Shown: positions 33,727 through 46,296, numbered from the stretch's first letter. The stretch: DNA of 64,000 bases from Brienomyrus brachyistius (GCF_023856365.1 NC_064543.1:9574452-9638451), one strand, 5' to 3'. The notes: generated by a model from the sequence alone, not told the origin. Numbers and translations: made by a program.

Positions 33727-34225
33727 AGAGGGCGGAAGCAACTCAGATCTACAGCACAGCAGCGGCTCCCCAGTCCTCACAAACGCCAGTGGGTCTTTAA
33801 CAGTGACAGCCGCAGTGGTCTTAGGGTGCCGGAGACCTAGGGGGCAGGGGCGTAACATCCGGGCAGTTTGCCGCTTCGGTAAAGCTGACACAGAATCGCT
33901 TTACAGATGCTCATTCCTATACGGTGACCGGCAGCAGCGAAGTGTCCTTTCTGCTCCTGCTGTGTGTTTTCCCTCCCCGTGTATAAAGGTCGCACTGGAG
34001 CAGGTTCATGAGGAAATCTGTGTGTGGATCAGTGAAGGCAAACTTCATTATCCAGTTAATCAGATGACAGACAGATAGCCCCGTCAGACCCTGATTGACC
34101 TGTTTAGTTAATGCCCTCATTCCAGGAACACCGTGGGTTACAGCGGTGGTATCACCTCCAGTCTGGGAACACAGGCGCTTCCGTGGCACAGAGAGGTTAG
34201 TACTCAGCTGACGGCTTTCAAACAG

Positions 34226-34240
34226 GAGCGCCCCCTAGAG
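34226..34240 (-). promoter_or_regulatory. CTCF-type motif, minus orientation
   Basis: The minus strand reads CTCTAGGGGGCGCTC, a strong CTCF core. Confidence 0.5.
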
Positions 34241-34551
34241 ACGGGTCAGATGCATCGTGAACATCCTACTGCTGTCACTAACTGGCCAACACAGCCAGAA
34301 TTCCTGTTGAAGTATAATGTTTGTAGTTGTAACCGTAAACAATAATTGAGTATAAAAACTGATATATACACATTTTAAAGGAAATCTTAGCCTGTAAATT
34401 CTTTTCTTTGGAACTTTTTTTTATTGTTTACGTCCAAATAATTAACAGTAAAAGGGTTTAGGCCATAAGATCAGAATAAACTGATTGCTGCATGACAGTT
34501 GATAGCTGAGGCAGACTATCAGTGTGCTATCAGGGGCTTGAGAGGGGTAAG

Positions 34552-35744
34552 TACACGACATGGACAAAAGAACTGTGACCTCTCAAAAACTGAATTCAGG
34601 TGTTACATTCAGACCCATTGCCACAGGTATATACAAATCCTGCACCAGGCCATGCAGTCAGATTTCTAGCCATTTGTGAAAGAACGGGTCGTTATGAAGA
34701 GCTCAGTGTATTGAAGCACGGTCCTGTCATAGGATGCTGCCTTTGCAATAAGTCAGTGAGCAAAATTGTAACTGAAACTGTAAGTAGTATTATTGTAAAG
34801 TGAAAGCATTTAGAATCAACAGAAAGTCAAACACGAAGTGGCGTGTAAAGTAACAGAGCAGGGTCACCGAGTGCTGAAGCGTATAAAACATGAAAGTTGC
34901 CAGTGGTCTGTAGACTCAGTAACTGCAGAATTCCAAACCTCCACTGGCATTAACTCCAGCACAAAAACTGTGCACTGGGAGCTTCATGGAATGGGCTTCC
35001 ATGGCCGAGCAGCTGCATGCAGGCCTCGCTTCGCTAAGAGCAATGGCAAGCGTCAGATGCAGTGGTGTAAAGCACGTCGTCACTGGACTCTGGAGCAGTG
35101 GAAACGTGTTCTGTGGAGTGACAAATCACGCTTCTCTGTCTGGCAGTGTGATGGACAGTCTAGGTTTGGCGGATGCCAGGGGAACGTTACCTGCCTGACT
35201 GCATTGTGCCAACTGTAAAGCTTAGTGGAGGAGGGATAATGGTGTGGGGCTGTTTTTCACGGGTTGGGCTAGAACCCTTAGTTCCAGAGAAGGGAACTCT
35301 TAATGCCTCAGCATACCAAGACATTCTGGACAATTCTATGCTTCCACATTTGTGTGAACAGTTTGGGGAAGGAAGGCCCTTTTCTGTTCCAGCATGACTG
35401 TTTGCCCCAGTGCACAAAACAAGATCCATCAAGACATGGTTGGGTGAGTTTGGTCTGGAAGAACTTGACTGGCCCACACAGAGCCCTGACCTCAACCCCA
35501 TCAAACAACTTTGGGATGAACTAGAATGGAGATTGTGAGCCAGGCCTTCATGTCCAAAATCAGTGCCTGACCTCACAAATGCTCTTCTGGATGAATGAGC
35601 AGAAATCCTCACAGACACACTCCAAAATCTTGTGGAAAACCTCCCCAGAAGAGGACCAGCTCCATACTGACGCCTATGGATTTAGAATGGGAAGTTCTCA
35701 TGGGCGTAATGGTCTGGTGTCCCAATACTTTTGCCTGCATAGTG
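34552..35744 (+). mobile_element. Tc1-like (Tc1/mariner) DNA transposon, about 1.19 kb, inactivated
   Basis: Cut-and-paste transposon bounded by diverged inverted ends: CACGACATGGACAAAAG at the left (after a TA) and the complement of CTTTTGCCTGCATAGTG at the right. The transposase gene is read on the plus strand in three frames because of at least two frameshifts: a DNA-binding/linker and first catalytic-Asp region (34838-35218, WSDKSRFSVW), a middle part (about 35200-35397, [12 protein letters not shown]) and the second Asp (FQHDCLPQ, near 35385). The C-terminal block (35489-35537, SPDLNPIKQLWDELEW) has Lys where the DD34E Glu is expected, and a stop follows WRL. It is a dead copy. Confidence 0.88.
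34838..35537 (+). pseudogene. Tc1 transposase remnant
   Basis: Frameshifted and stopped reading frame of the element at 34552-35744. The N-terminal helix-turn-helix is largely unreadable. Catalytic motif D1 (WSDKSRF) and D2 (QHDCLP) are present in different frames, and the third acidic residue in NPI(E) is Lys. It cannot encode a working transposase. Confidence 0.85.
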
Positions 35745-35778
35745 TGTGTCTGTGTGTTGTTGCATGCGTGCGCAGCCT

Positions 35779-35845
35779 ATCGCAGACCCTAACCCTAACC
35801 CTATCGCAGACCCTAACCCTAACCCTATCGCAGACCCTAACCCTG
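35779..35845 (+). repeat. 24-bp telomere-like composite repeat, 3 copies
   Basis: ATCGCAGACCCTAACCCTAACCCT is repeated with the last copy short. It combines two CCCTAA hexamers with an ATCGCAG spacer and starts 35 bases after the right end of the Tc1 element. Confidence 0.9.
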
Positions 35846-38387
35846 AAACTGGCTGCTTCCTCTCTGCCTGTCTCTCGTGGGCCTCGCTGTTTACAGGGCC
35901 CAACATTCAACTGCTCCTCGATGAAACTCCTGTCTGTGGGAGCTGAGGGCGTGCAGGGAGCAGGCGCCACTAACGGGGTACGGCCAGCGCAAGGTGAAGG
36001 TCCGAGAAGCCGGGGCAGGACACGTGTAACAAACCACGCAGACAGTGTGTCACACGTGATTCTTCTCTGTGTATTGAAATCGGCAGTAAATTAGAAATGC
36101 AGGTCAAAACACTGTTTTAGGGCCAAACCCATAACCTCAGAAAGACAGAGGTCTGACTTTATATCTGTGATACACAATAAAAATGCATTGGAACGGATTT
36201 ATGTGTGACCTACAATCCTGTCTGCCAAACAGGCTCCTTGTGCCTCAAAGTCTGCTTCATTTAGAAGAATACAGCTGCTGACAAGCTAAATATCTATGTT
36301 AAAATTAATTGCAAAGCCCGTGATTCTCCTGTGCTCTCGTTCCGTCCGAGGTCTTCCGGAATGTCCCAGCGAGTCCGTTTACTTTCTTGCCGTCTCACTT
36401 TCACGCTCTCGCGCTCACTGTGTAACTGTAAGGAGGGCCTGTACCGGTACACCTGTGGGAGTGGTCAGTAACACCTTAATAACCTTCAAACCCCCCCAGG
36501 AGGATGGAGACACAGCAGCCGATCAGCAGACACCCCCTCCAGTTCTTTCCATTCTGTTTCTGTTCTGTTCCAATCAAGGATGGAAGTTTCCACATTCAAA
36601 GACAGATCTTATCAGTCAAAAAAATGGAAATGGCTCAGCCCAAACAGGCTCTAACAGAGGCCCTTTGGACCACAGATGATCCAAAACACAGAGCTCGTAA
36701 TTAGTTTTATTTTCATAAATAATAAATTTGTAAAATTTGTACAAAATTAAAATGGATGGGGGGCCCGGGGGACTCACTTTGGGTGGCAGTGGGAAGCCAT
36801 TCTGTGTCCCCTCTTTGCTGGCCAGGCTCTTCACCCAAAGGATCGTATTGGTCTGTCACCTCCCTGTCATTTCTGTCATTTCTGCTCAGAGAGGTTTTGC
36901 TCTGGAAAGGAGGCCTGTTTCTGTCGCTCTGCTGCCGAGGTGGAGCCTGCAGGCTCAGCTCTCCCTGAGTGCCACCCCCCGCCACCCACAGAGCTCCTGA
37001 TAGCATCTCCAACAAACACAGATCAGATGGGGGGGTGGGGGGCACTGCGCTCCAGTGCCGCTGTTGTGCCGCCATCCCTGCCCCCCACCATCGCAGCCAG
37101 TTTCCTCTCTGGAAGTGGCGCTGTGAGCGACAACAGTCCCCTGGTTTCAGACTGGGAGAGCAGGCTGGGGAGCATGATTAGTGCTGGGCAGTATGGCCAA
37201 CGCCCCCTTCCTCATTAGATCCCACACAGCCGTCCGCATCAGATTTAGCGCAATAAGGGGCCGGAATCACCAGCAGCCCTGGCTCTCCTCCAGGTGCATT
37301 GTGGGGGGCAGTGGAACGATCTGACCTGTCAAAAGAGTGGTAGGTGGGGGTGTCAGTAAAACAACAGCCTAAAATATAGTCTTCGGATGCGACAAAAGCC
37401 ATTCTTTGCAGGTCTGGCCCCGCCCACGAACGCCGTCTGCAGCTGCGTGCTGAGCATTTCTCTGGCACCTGTAGGATCATGCCGGTTCTGGAGCCGTGCC
37501 GGCTGCCTCCGGTCTCTGCGGTCCGTCCTGCTGCTTGCTCAGAGGGGCGCTTCAGACGACATGGAGTACATCAATAAAAATGTAATTTTACATGAACAGG
37601 TAAAGTGTAGCACTGTGCAGATTAACTGTGCAAGGCAATTGTTTGTAAAAGCTCTCTAATTCAGTCAGTCCTCTGATATTTTACTACTATTCCATATTCT
37701 GGGATGCACACTTTAGTTATAATTAAAGAAGATGAATCACAATTATAAGTTACGCGATCTCCCTAGGTCTCCCTGTGCCAGTCATGCAATCTGAAATTTT
37801 CATCATAACCACCATCCTCTTCACGCTATAAAAATGAGATGTTAATGTTTGGTACCTTTTCCGTTTCGCACTGTGTGCAGTTATGTCGTTTGCATTTCCT
37901 GCCGGTGGGGTTGGATTTGCAGATTCCCCGTTTTCCCCAGTTGCCTTTTGGTTACTCTTTCTGGGGAGAATCCAGGTCTGTTTCACATTCAAACAGACAG
38001 CAAATGGACAAACTGACTGTGAGTCAAAATTCAGGTCATTCATTTGACCTGACTGTAGCACTGAGCTAAGTACACAGTACAAAAAAATAAGAGTTCTTTT
38101 CTATCGGAAAGTATAGCCAGCAATGGCCTGAGTGTCCACTGCAAGTAAACCAATATTATCCAGTATTATAATAACCATTCCGTACATAAACATAATGATC
38201 GTACCCAACAATTTAGTATAAAAACATAATATTTTAGTGTGCTAGCAGACTTTGGATTACAGGTTCACTTTAAACGCGAAGACTTTTCCCTATTCCCTGT
38301 TTTTCTTTCAGCCATTTTGTGATCATGCAGCATCTTCATTTTCTGCTGTGTCGCCGTGGAACATGAGTGAAGAAAGACATGATGGGA
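35846..38387. other. Intergenic DNA, no gene seen
   Basis: No recognised exon or repeat family. GC-rich 36.7-37.6 kb gives overlapping chance frames on both strands. Confidence 0.35.
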
Positions 38388-39176
38388 TGCAGAGGGTCTC
38401 TGCGGATAGAGGCACAGTTTCAGGAGGTAGAGGGTCTCTCCGGATAGGGGCACAGTTTCAGGAGGCAGAGGGTCTCTCCGGATAGGGGCACAGTTTCCGA
38501 AGGCAGAGGGTCTCTGCGGATAGAGGCAGTTTCAGGAGGTAGAGGGTCTCTGCGGATAGAGGCAGTTTCAGGAGGTAGAGGGTCTCTCCGGATAGGGGCA
38601 CAGTTTCAGGAGGCAGAGGGTCTCTCCGGATAGGGGCACAGTTTCAGGAGGCAGAGGGTCTCTGCGGATAGGGGCACAGTTTCCGAAGGCAGAGGGTCTC
38701 TGCGGATAGAGGCACAGTTTCAGGAGGTAGAGGGTCTCTCCGGATAGGGGCACAGTTTCAGGAGGCAGAGGGTCTCTGCGGATAGGGGCACAGTTTCAGG
38801 ATGCAGAGGGTCTCTGCGGATAGGGGCACAGTTTCAGGAGGAAGAGGGTCTCTGCGGATAGGGGCACAGTTTCAGGAGGCAGAGGGTCTCTGCGGATACA
38901 GGCACAGTTTCAGGAGGCAGAGGGTCTCTGCGGATAGGGGCACAGTTTCAGGAGGTAGAGGGTCTCTGCGGATAGGGGCACAGTTTCAGGAGGTAGAGGG
39001 TCTCTGCGGATAGGGGCACAGTTTCCGAAGGCAGAGGGTCTCTGCGGATACAGGCACAGTTTCAGGAGGCAGAGGGTCTCTCCGGATAGGGGCACAGTTT
39101 CAGGATGCAGAGGGTCTCTCCGGATAGGGGCACAGTTTCAGGAGGTAGAGGGTCTCTGCGGATAGGGGCACACTTT
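38388..39176 (+). repeat. 38-bp minisatellite, about 21 copies
   Basis: The unit is GCAGAGGGTCTCTGCGGATA followed by GGGGCACAGTTTCAGGAG. Variants are GTAGAG, CTCTCCGG, GAGGCACAG and TTTCCGAAG, and two copies lack GCACA. The 38-base unit does not keep a single frame open for long. Confidence 0.95.
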
Positions 39177-39692
39177 CGAGAGGCTTCCTGTCAGGCCCCA
39201 AAACTGTAACCACCACCCTGCCTGTTTACATCATCCTTGCGGTATTTCTGAAGTGCCAGGCTGCCATTTTTGACGAGGCCCGCTGGCGCGGGGATACGTC
39301 ATTACGGCAGAGGCTGTACATGCTGCAGTATAATTTTGCAATTGTAGCTGCTGTAGCGGAGATAGCTTGCATACGTGCCTTTGCTGCAAAACACTGACAG
39401 TCTTTATTTAAGTCAATAATAATTATTTTTCTAAGCCCCAGCTTTTAATAATGAAAATAATAATAATTTATAATTGCACAATATATCACTGGCAGTTTAG
39501 AGCACTTACATGGAGCTTCGAATTTTAACAGAGAAGGAAACTCATATCTTTCATTGGCATGAGATCTTCCATGTCAGGAGAGCGAGCAGGACGGCATGGA
39601 GACCTTAAGGATGTTTGGATGAGGTCAGAGTTGGTGGGGAGTTTCCCTGCCACACTCAGGCGCCATTTTAAAGGACAGAGACAGCTGGCTTA
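39177..39692. other. Intergenic DNA, no gene seen
   Basis: Short single-copy-looking gap, A/T-rich at 39400-39490. Confidence 0.35.
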
Positions 39693-39700
39693 ACCTATGG

Positions 39701-39860
39701 CAGTATTTCCCAATCTGGTCCTCAGGGACCCGCAGACAGTCCACATTTTTGCTCCGTCCACCCTCTGGGAGCAAAAATGTGGGCTGTCTGGCAGAGAGGT
39801 AGGAGAGAGCAAAAACGTGGATCGTCTGTGGGTCCTCAAGGACTGGATGGGGAAACACTG
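39701..39860. mobile_element. hAT-like MITE with 8-bp target duplication
   Basis: A 160-base imperfect palindrome. The left arm CAGTATTTCCCAATCTGGTC and the complement of the right arm CAGTGTTTCCCCATCCAGTC continue to match for about 54 bases through CCACATTTTTGCTC. Flanks ACCTATGG (39693-39700) and ACCTTTGG (39861-39868) agree at 7 of 8 bases, the target duplication length of hAT transposons. The centre holds a second copy of part of the right arm (GGGAGCAAAAATGTGGGCTG, about 39767-39786), so the element has two nested hairpins. Confidence 0.85.
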
Positions 39861-42800
39861 ACCTTTGGAACCGCAAGAAGAGACAATGCACACTGTCTTC
39901 CTGTAATGGAGGCTTCTGTCCCGGTGGGAATTCTCAGCTGTTTGATTACCGTAGGAAATGTGGAACTCCAGATTTAGAGTCAAGTACACTTTTATTGCCG
40001 CATGAGATGTTGTCTTTCATCATTTTTGGGAGGGGGGGGGGGGTATCTGGTGGAGTGTTTACACTTAAATTCTTGATGAAATGGTCTGAGAAGAGGGAAT
40101 TGCGGTGCCGCTCGTGTAAATCGCTCCTCTTGCATAAATTCATTTGGTTTCTGAGCTCAGCCTGTGTTAAAGTGAGGCTCCTGGTGTTTTGACAATGGAA
40201 ACACAGAGTCATTTCCCGCATAATTATGGGGCAGAGCATTTAAATAAAATATCTCAAAGGCATTTTCTGTTTTTAGACTTTTTTTTTTTATATATGATTG
40301 ACCGCTAAAATGTAATGCTTGAAATTTCATTCAGGCAATAGGCTTTGCTCGCCTTTGTTCCACGTCCTAAATTGCAGTCACTCCTGCCAGGAGGGTATGC
40401 AGAAATGACGTTTCCCCTGACCACTAACAAGCCTTTTCATGTTGGGAAGAGAAAGATCGTCTTGGCCAATGACAGCACCACTATGGTTACAGCTGAGCTA
40501 AAAATATGGCTGGGGTGGGTGAACTCCCCAAAGCCTCGGTGGCAGTTGTCTCTCTCCTGCTAACCTTTTAAGGTCTCGATGCTTCCATACACCCCGAAAC
40601 CTTCCCACCCCCCTGAGTGTGCTGCAGAATGCAATCTACCCAGAATCCACAGCAGAAAGCACCTTCTTGCTGATGTCTCTCTGGTCATTACTTAGAATAG
40701 AGGAGAGGGGAATAGAGCAGGAGAAGGCCGAATCGGTAAATGCACTGTGATTTATGACCTCAGGTAGGTGTTAGGGGTTGAAAGTTGTTTTTTTTTTTTG
40801 GGGGGGGGGGGGGGTTGAGTCATATACTGGCCTTAGAGTGAGCTGGAAGTAAAGAGGCAGACAGGAGCCGCTGTATCTGAGGGATGACTGCGCATTGGAC
40901 TACGTGTGTACTGTTGCCATGGTTGCAATCTATTCTTTCATGCAGCTATAGTGAGTCCCGTCTAGTAGAGCTCTGTGTTTACTTTCCTTTGTTTTCTGTA
41001 CTATCCCTCTCTCCTTGTCTTTCCTTTCTCTGCCTCTGGATCTCTGGATCTCTTTCTATCCATCATTCCCCTTCTCTACCTCTGTTTTTAGCAGCGAGGA
41101 TCCCTGGGACTTTTACCATATCCCTCCATTTCCGTTATTGTCTGTGCTCCACCTCGAAAAGGATTAACTCACTCAGTCGTTCCAGGAATGTATGTGCAGG
41201 GTTGTGAGAAACGCTGACATTTAATTTGTCTTAAATGGCCTGATTGCTGTTATGTTTTACACGGAGAAGCATTTTTAATGTCTTTATCAAGGATTTGGGA
41301 GTTTGTTTGAAAAGTCTGGTCCAGGTTTGGAGTAGCTGACCCAGCACTGGATGATTTCTCCCCCTCTTCCGAGCTAAAATAACGTTCTGGTTGTAATCAT
41401 CTAATTAGGTTGAACGGGGCTGTCTTTGACTGGCCGTGGGTCACATTTCAAAGGCTCGTGCCCGTACTGATTGAAAGATAGTGCGCTCCGAAGGGGTCGC
41501 ACATGAGCAATGTGGAGAGAACATTCCGGAAAGCCCTGGCGTGTTCGAAAGCAATGGCCAGACCCCCTAAAAAGTTTTACTGGACTTAACGTCTTTGTGT
41601 GCTGAGGCTTAGCTATTAGGATCTGCACGTTAAGTTTCCCCAGCTTGCTGTAACCATAGCCGGAGGCCCCCCGCCCACCTCACGCATCCTAAGGCAGACA
41701 TGGCATGAAAAATGAACCAGGCTGGTCTTGTCCGACTGAACTGGTACACTGGCACACGTCTGAAAAGCAGCGGACGCATCCAAGTGTCGCTAACCATGGC
41801 CTCCTCATTGACTGCAGGGATTCGGCAACCCCAAAAGCCGGCCTGCGGCCTGTGCAGTGCAGGACGGCCATATTTACGCAAAGCCTGCACGACTGCTCCG
41901 GCTCCTACTTCGTGACGTCATCATTATTATCATTATTATCATTATTATGATTATGATTATTACAGGTGTGACATCTGTGGCGCTGATGACATGCTCGCCA
42001 AACAGGACGTGGCAGATGTTGGCTCGGCACGACGGGCAGGCATGAGCACTACGCTGGGAGCAGCGAAGGCGGCGGGTTGAGCCCCCCCCATCCCACGTAG
42101 CTGCTCCCTGCGTAATTACAGGCTGCCTTAAAGATATTACTCAGGGCCCAGCAACGTGCCAGTCACGCATTGCCCACTTTCCTTTCACGCCACTCTGTGA
42201 AAAACCAGAAGAGAAGGGAACTCATACATTCAGCTCTGCTTCAAGCTGCCATCCGGATCGCTCTTTAGGAAGCTTCCGGAAACCTTCGCCCAAATCAGGG
42301 CCTTTTTCTTCCCCGGTTGTATGAATGAGGCAAACCCATTTCCAGAGTTTTGCACCAGAAGGGTTCTCATTAGCCAAATGTTTTCATACGGTGGACCGGC
42401 AGGCAGATCTCGGAAAGAGTTGTTCATGAAGTTGCCCTCCCCAATCCCCCAGCTCTACAATACTGGATGTATTATGGGGCTATAAACAAAGTTGCCTGAA
42501 TTAGAACTGCTCAGCATCCAGTTGTCATGGGTAATCCCAGATGTGAGGCCTGATGTGGACCATGCTGCAGTCATTACATCTCCCAACATGCCGAGCAGGC
42601 TGACGAGTTCACCGGTGGCCAATCATCACAGCCACCTCTCCCTAGGGCTCACCCAATCCCAGCTGCCATTCCTCAAGGCAAACTAACAAATATATTAAAT
42701 TGGCACCACCAAAAAGACATACATCATAAAACATACATATTTATAGTTATCTAATTCTAGTATTTATATTCAACGGTTTATTGTCACGTGTCTAGTACAA

Positions 42801-43800
42801 TGAAGCTATTACTCATGCTCTTCTTTCAGACCTTGTTGTCGACAGATACACTGTAGGCACTGCTCTGACCATGAGAAACACGTGCGTGACTCAGCAAATG
42901 AAATATCGGAGACTTGCTAAAGAGAGTACATTGGAAATTAAGTCCTAATAAGTCCCGCTAAAGCCTCGTTTCAGTCTTTTTGCGAATGTTAACGTGACTC
43001 ATATTAACTTCACGCAGCAGGATTTGGTCACTCAGAAGGTGTCGCAGGAAGTTTTGCTTGGAGCACATCAGTGAAATGTGTCAGGCTGAAATCTGTGTGT
43101 GCACTGGTGCGGAGAGCGGCTTCCGCAGCAGTCTGGGCAGGCAGCGAGGAACATTTATTTTACTGAGCTGAAATCCAGTGGTAAACAACGTGACTTTGCT
43201 TTCGTAAAATGTTTCTCTAACATCCCCCTGATTTAATGTGCTGGTTTCTGCACGCCAGTTTCCCCCAGAGAACAGTATAACTAATTACTACTCACCAGCA
43301 TGCCACTGGGAGAGGCACATTACCAGGAAGAGCACATTAAACGTAATGTCTTCATCACAGGCCGAGGAGAACCCGCCCAGAGAGGCTCCTCACTGACACT
43401 ATGCAGGTAAATAAGATGGATACTTCAGACACAATGTCACAGGAACCTCGAGTTCCTCGAGTCTTCATGTATTTGCGTGTTTTCACTCAAAACAGTGAGT
43501 TCACTGTAATGTTGTTTCCATTAAAGTAAGACTTTCCTCAGAAATTCTCCTCTGTCATTTTGAGTGGAGCAGATGCAATTTTAATTACATTCCATCCCTT
43601 GATGAATCTCTCCCTCTTAATCTGACATTCCTTTGCTCCATTTCCCCAACATACTTTTGCACAAGCATCTTATAAAGCAGACGTCAGTCATACTCACCAC
43701 CTTCGCTGTCACGTCAGACCTCAGTTCTAAGCACAGATGACTTGCACACATTTCCTCCGTTTCAGATTCTACAGTAAACATCTGTACACCTTTATATGCA
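39861..43800. other. Intergenic DNA, no gene seen
   Basis: Contains G12 (40032-40043), G15 (40800-40814) and an ATT-type simple repeat (about 41920-41960). No exon or known element seen in about 4 kb; parts may be constrained non-coding sequence. Confidence 0.35.
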
Positions 43801-43814
43801 CGCAGTGTATCTTT

Positions 43815-45075
43815 TACTAGTCATGTGTTGCATAACGACATTTCCATCAATGATGGACTGCATATATGACAGTGGTCCCATAAGATTATATCAGAGCTGG
43901 AAAATTCCGATTGTCTAGTGACATCATGGCTCACTGCATTACTCACGTGTTTGTGGTGATGCAGGTGTAAACGATCCTACTGTACTGCCAACCGTATGAA
44001 ACCGTATAACACAGTTATCTACAGTGTGTAATACTTGGTAATGATGATAAACAACTATGTTACTGGTTTATGTATTTGCTTTACTGTACTTTTTATCATG
44101 ATTTAGGCTACATCATATAGCCCAGGTGTGTAGTAGGCTACACCATATCGCCCAGGTGTGTAGTGGGCTACACCATATCGCCTAGGTGTGTAGTGGGCTA
44201 CACCATATCGCCCAGGTGTGTAGTGGGCTACACCATATCGCCCAGGTGTGTAGTGGGCTACACCATATCGCCTAGGTGTGTAGTGGGCTACACCATATCG
44301 CCCAGGTGTGTAGTGGGCTACACCATATCGCCCAGGTGTGTAGTGGGCTACACCATATCGCCCAGGTGTGTAGTGGGCTACACCATATCGCCCAGGTGTG
44401 TAGTGGGCTACACCATATCGCCCAGGTGTGTAGTGGGCTACACCATATCGCCTAGGTGTGTAGTGGGCTACACCATATCGCCCAGGTGTATAGTGGGCTA
44501 CACCATATCGCCTAGGTGTGTAGTGGGGTACACCATATCGCCTAGGTGTGTAGTGGGGTACACCATATTGCCTAGGTGTGTAGTGGGCTACACCATATCG
44601 CCTAGGTGTGTAGTAGGCTACACCATATCGCCCAGGTATGTAGTGGGCTACACCATATCGCTCAGGTGTGTAGTGGGCTACACCATATCGCCCAGGTGTG
44701 TAGTGGGCTATACCATATCGCCCAGGTGTGTAGTGGGCTACACCATATCGCCCAGGTGTGTAGTGGGCTACACCATATCGCCTAGGTGTGTAGTGGGCTA
44801 CACCATATCGCCCAGGTGTGTAGTGGGCTACACCATATCGCCTAGGTGTGTAGTGGGCTACACCATATCGCCCAGGTGTGTAGTGGGCTACACCATATCG
44901 CCTAGGTGTGTAGTGGGCTACACCATATCGCCCAGGTGTGTAGTGGGCTATACCATATCGCCTAGGTGTGTAGTAGGCTACACCATATCGCTCAGGTGTG
45001 TAGTGGGCTACACCATATTGCCTAGGTGTGTAGTAGGCTATACAGTACCATCTTTTATGTATACTATCTTTTATG
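43815..45075. mobile_element. Probable DNA-transposon-type repeat hosting the 30-bp array
   Basis: GTGTTGCATAACGACATTTC, GGTCCCATAAGATTATATCAGAGCTG and ATGTTACTGGTTTATGTATTTGC are segments I recall from a widespread vertebrate interspersed repeat that also contains a natural TAGCCTAGGTGTGTAGTAGGCTATACCAT segment. The array would be an expansion of that segment. I cannot name the family with confidence. Confidence 0.4.
44107..45045 (+). repeat. 30-bp minisatellite, about 31 copies, indel-free, partly ordered as 60-bp dimers
   Basis: The unit is TAGTGGGCTACACCATATCG followed by CCCAGGTGTG. Every unit is exactly 30 bases over 0.94 kb. The main variant is CCCAGG versus CCTAGG, and these alternate regularly between about 44761 and 44940. 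Because 30 is a multiple of 3, both strands stay open for more than 300 codons (plus 44163-45104, minus 44103-45089); the frames are by-products. Confidence 0.96.
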
Positions 45076-46295
45076 AAAACTTCAAACATTCAAAGGTTTT
45101 ATGATGTATCGTACCCTTGGGCAAGACGTTTGACTTGAACCGATTCATGAAATATCTAGCCGTAGGAAAGGTAGAGTAATTGCTCCAAATTTCATATTAA
45201 ATACTGTCTTTCCACACCAACTGCAGTGACTTACATTTTTTTAGTGGCTGCCTAGTATTCTTAAAAAGTTCACCAGCATCATGACACACTCCAACCAATC
45301 TCCATCCCTGCAGGGCTGACAACACGTCAGCTGTTTCAGAGCCAATCGGAATTGCTTACCAAAATTCAACAGTAACGACGACATCAATGGATTTTAGTTA
45401 GTTAAAACATAATCAACTTAATACCGAAATCTGATACAACAGTTGAAATTAGCCTGCAGTTTTTGGCCCAAGACAAGTACAGCTCTGCACCACTGCATAG
45501 AGTTAATTTTTGGGTAATTGCACCCATTTGAAATCAGCCCCACAGATGAATCAGGCTCTGCTGAAGAATGAGGAGCAGCTTGCATTAACCTCTCGGGGAA
45601 AACCTTTAACATTGTTGCCTTTTTATTGATCTGGAGTGTCTCCTTTTGGGCTGCATTTAGGCCGTGGCACCCTATCGTCCAGAGTCTTTCCGGCCTGGCT
45701 GTAAGTGGGTGTATGTATGTTTTTCAGTTCAGTTTTCCAGTGAAGAGACTGAGGAACAAAGATGACAACAAAGCCGTGTAGCTTTTCCATGATTATCGTA
45801 ACGCTTGAGAAACAGGCTTGTTGAGTCTTGATAATTATATGTTTAAAATGGCACAGATGCTGGCTGCTTGGGGAATTGCGACTTGCTGTTCAGAAATGCA
45901 GGGCCCGGCTTTATGGGGGGTCGCACCGTAGGTACGGCATTTTGCCCTTCTTGGTGTTTGCTGCACTGGGCAGCAGGGGCCCAAACCAAAGGCAATCCTG
46001 TGTTTTGAAACCTGTCTGTAGGGGTTCATTTTCAAAAGCAGCCTGGCCCTGATTTTTATAACATGCATTTTTGAGAGCCATATCTCAACAATGGAAGTTG
46101 TGTTGGCCTACCAATGACTTTTCCTGAAAAACATGACTCACATTAAGGCTGGTCCCCTCTGGTGAGGGGGGGGGGTCCAGGGGAGTTTCTAAGTATTAAA
46201 AAGATCAGGGATCAAGTTTACCTGGAGCCTGACTTCGAAGGAAGATCAGGGATAATATACTCAGTGCTTAGTATCTATATATATGTTATTCTTTA
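45076..46295. other. Intergenic DNA, no gene seen
   Basis: The stretch 45108-45200 (CCTTGGGCAAGACGTTTGACTTGAACC) resembles the tail of a fish SINE or LINE, weakly. G9 at 46166. Confidence 0.35.
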
Positions 46296-46296
46296 T

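Larger units (their letters stand above)
32331..34551. other. Intergenic DNA, no gene seen
   Basis: Contains a G20 tract (33707-33726), a purine-rich stretch (32950-33010) and a CTCF-type motif (34226-34240). No exon recognised. Confidence 0.35.

Noticed and set aside
44103..45104. Tyr/Gly/Arg repeat 'protein' (minus, 328 codons) and Cys/Val repeat 'protein' (plus, 313 codons)
   Set aside because: Both are the same 30-bp array. Being open on both strands follows from unit length and absence of stops, not selection.
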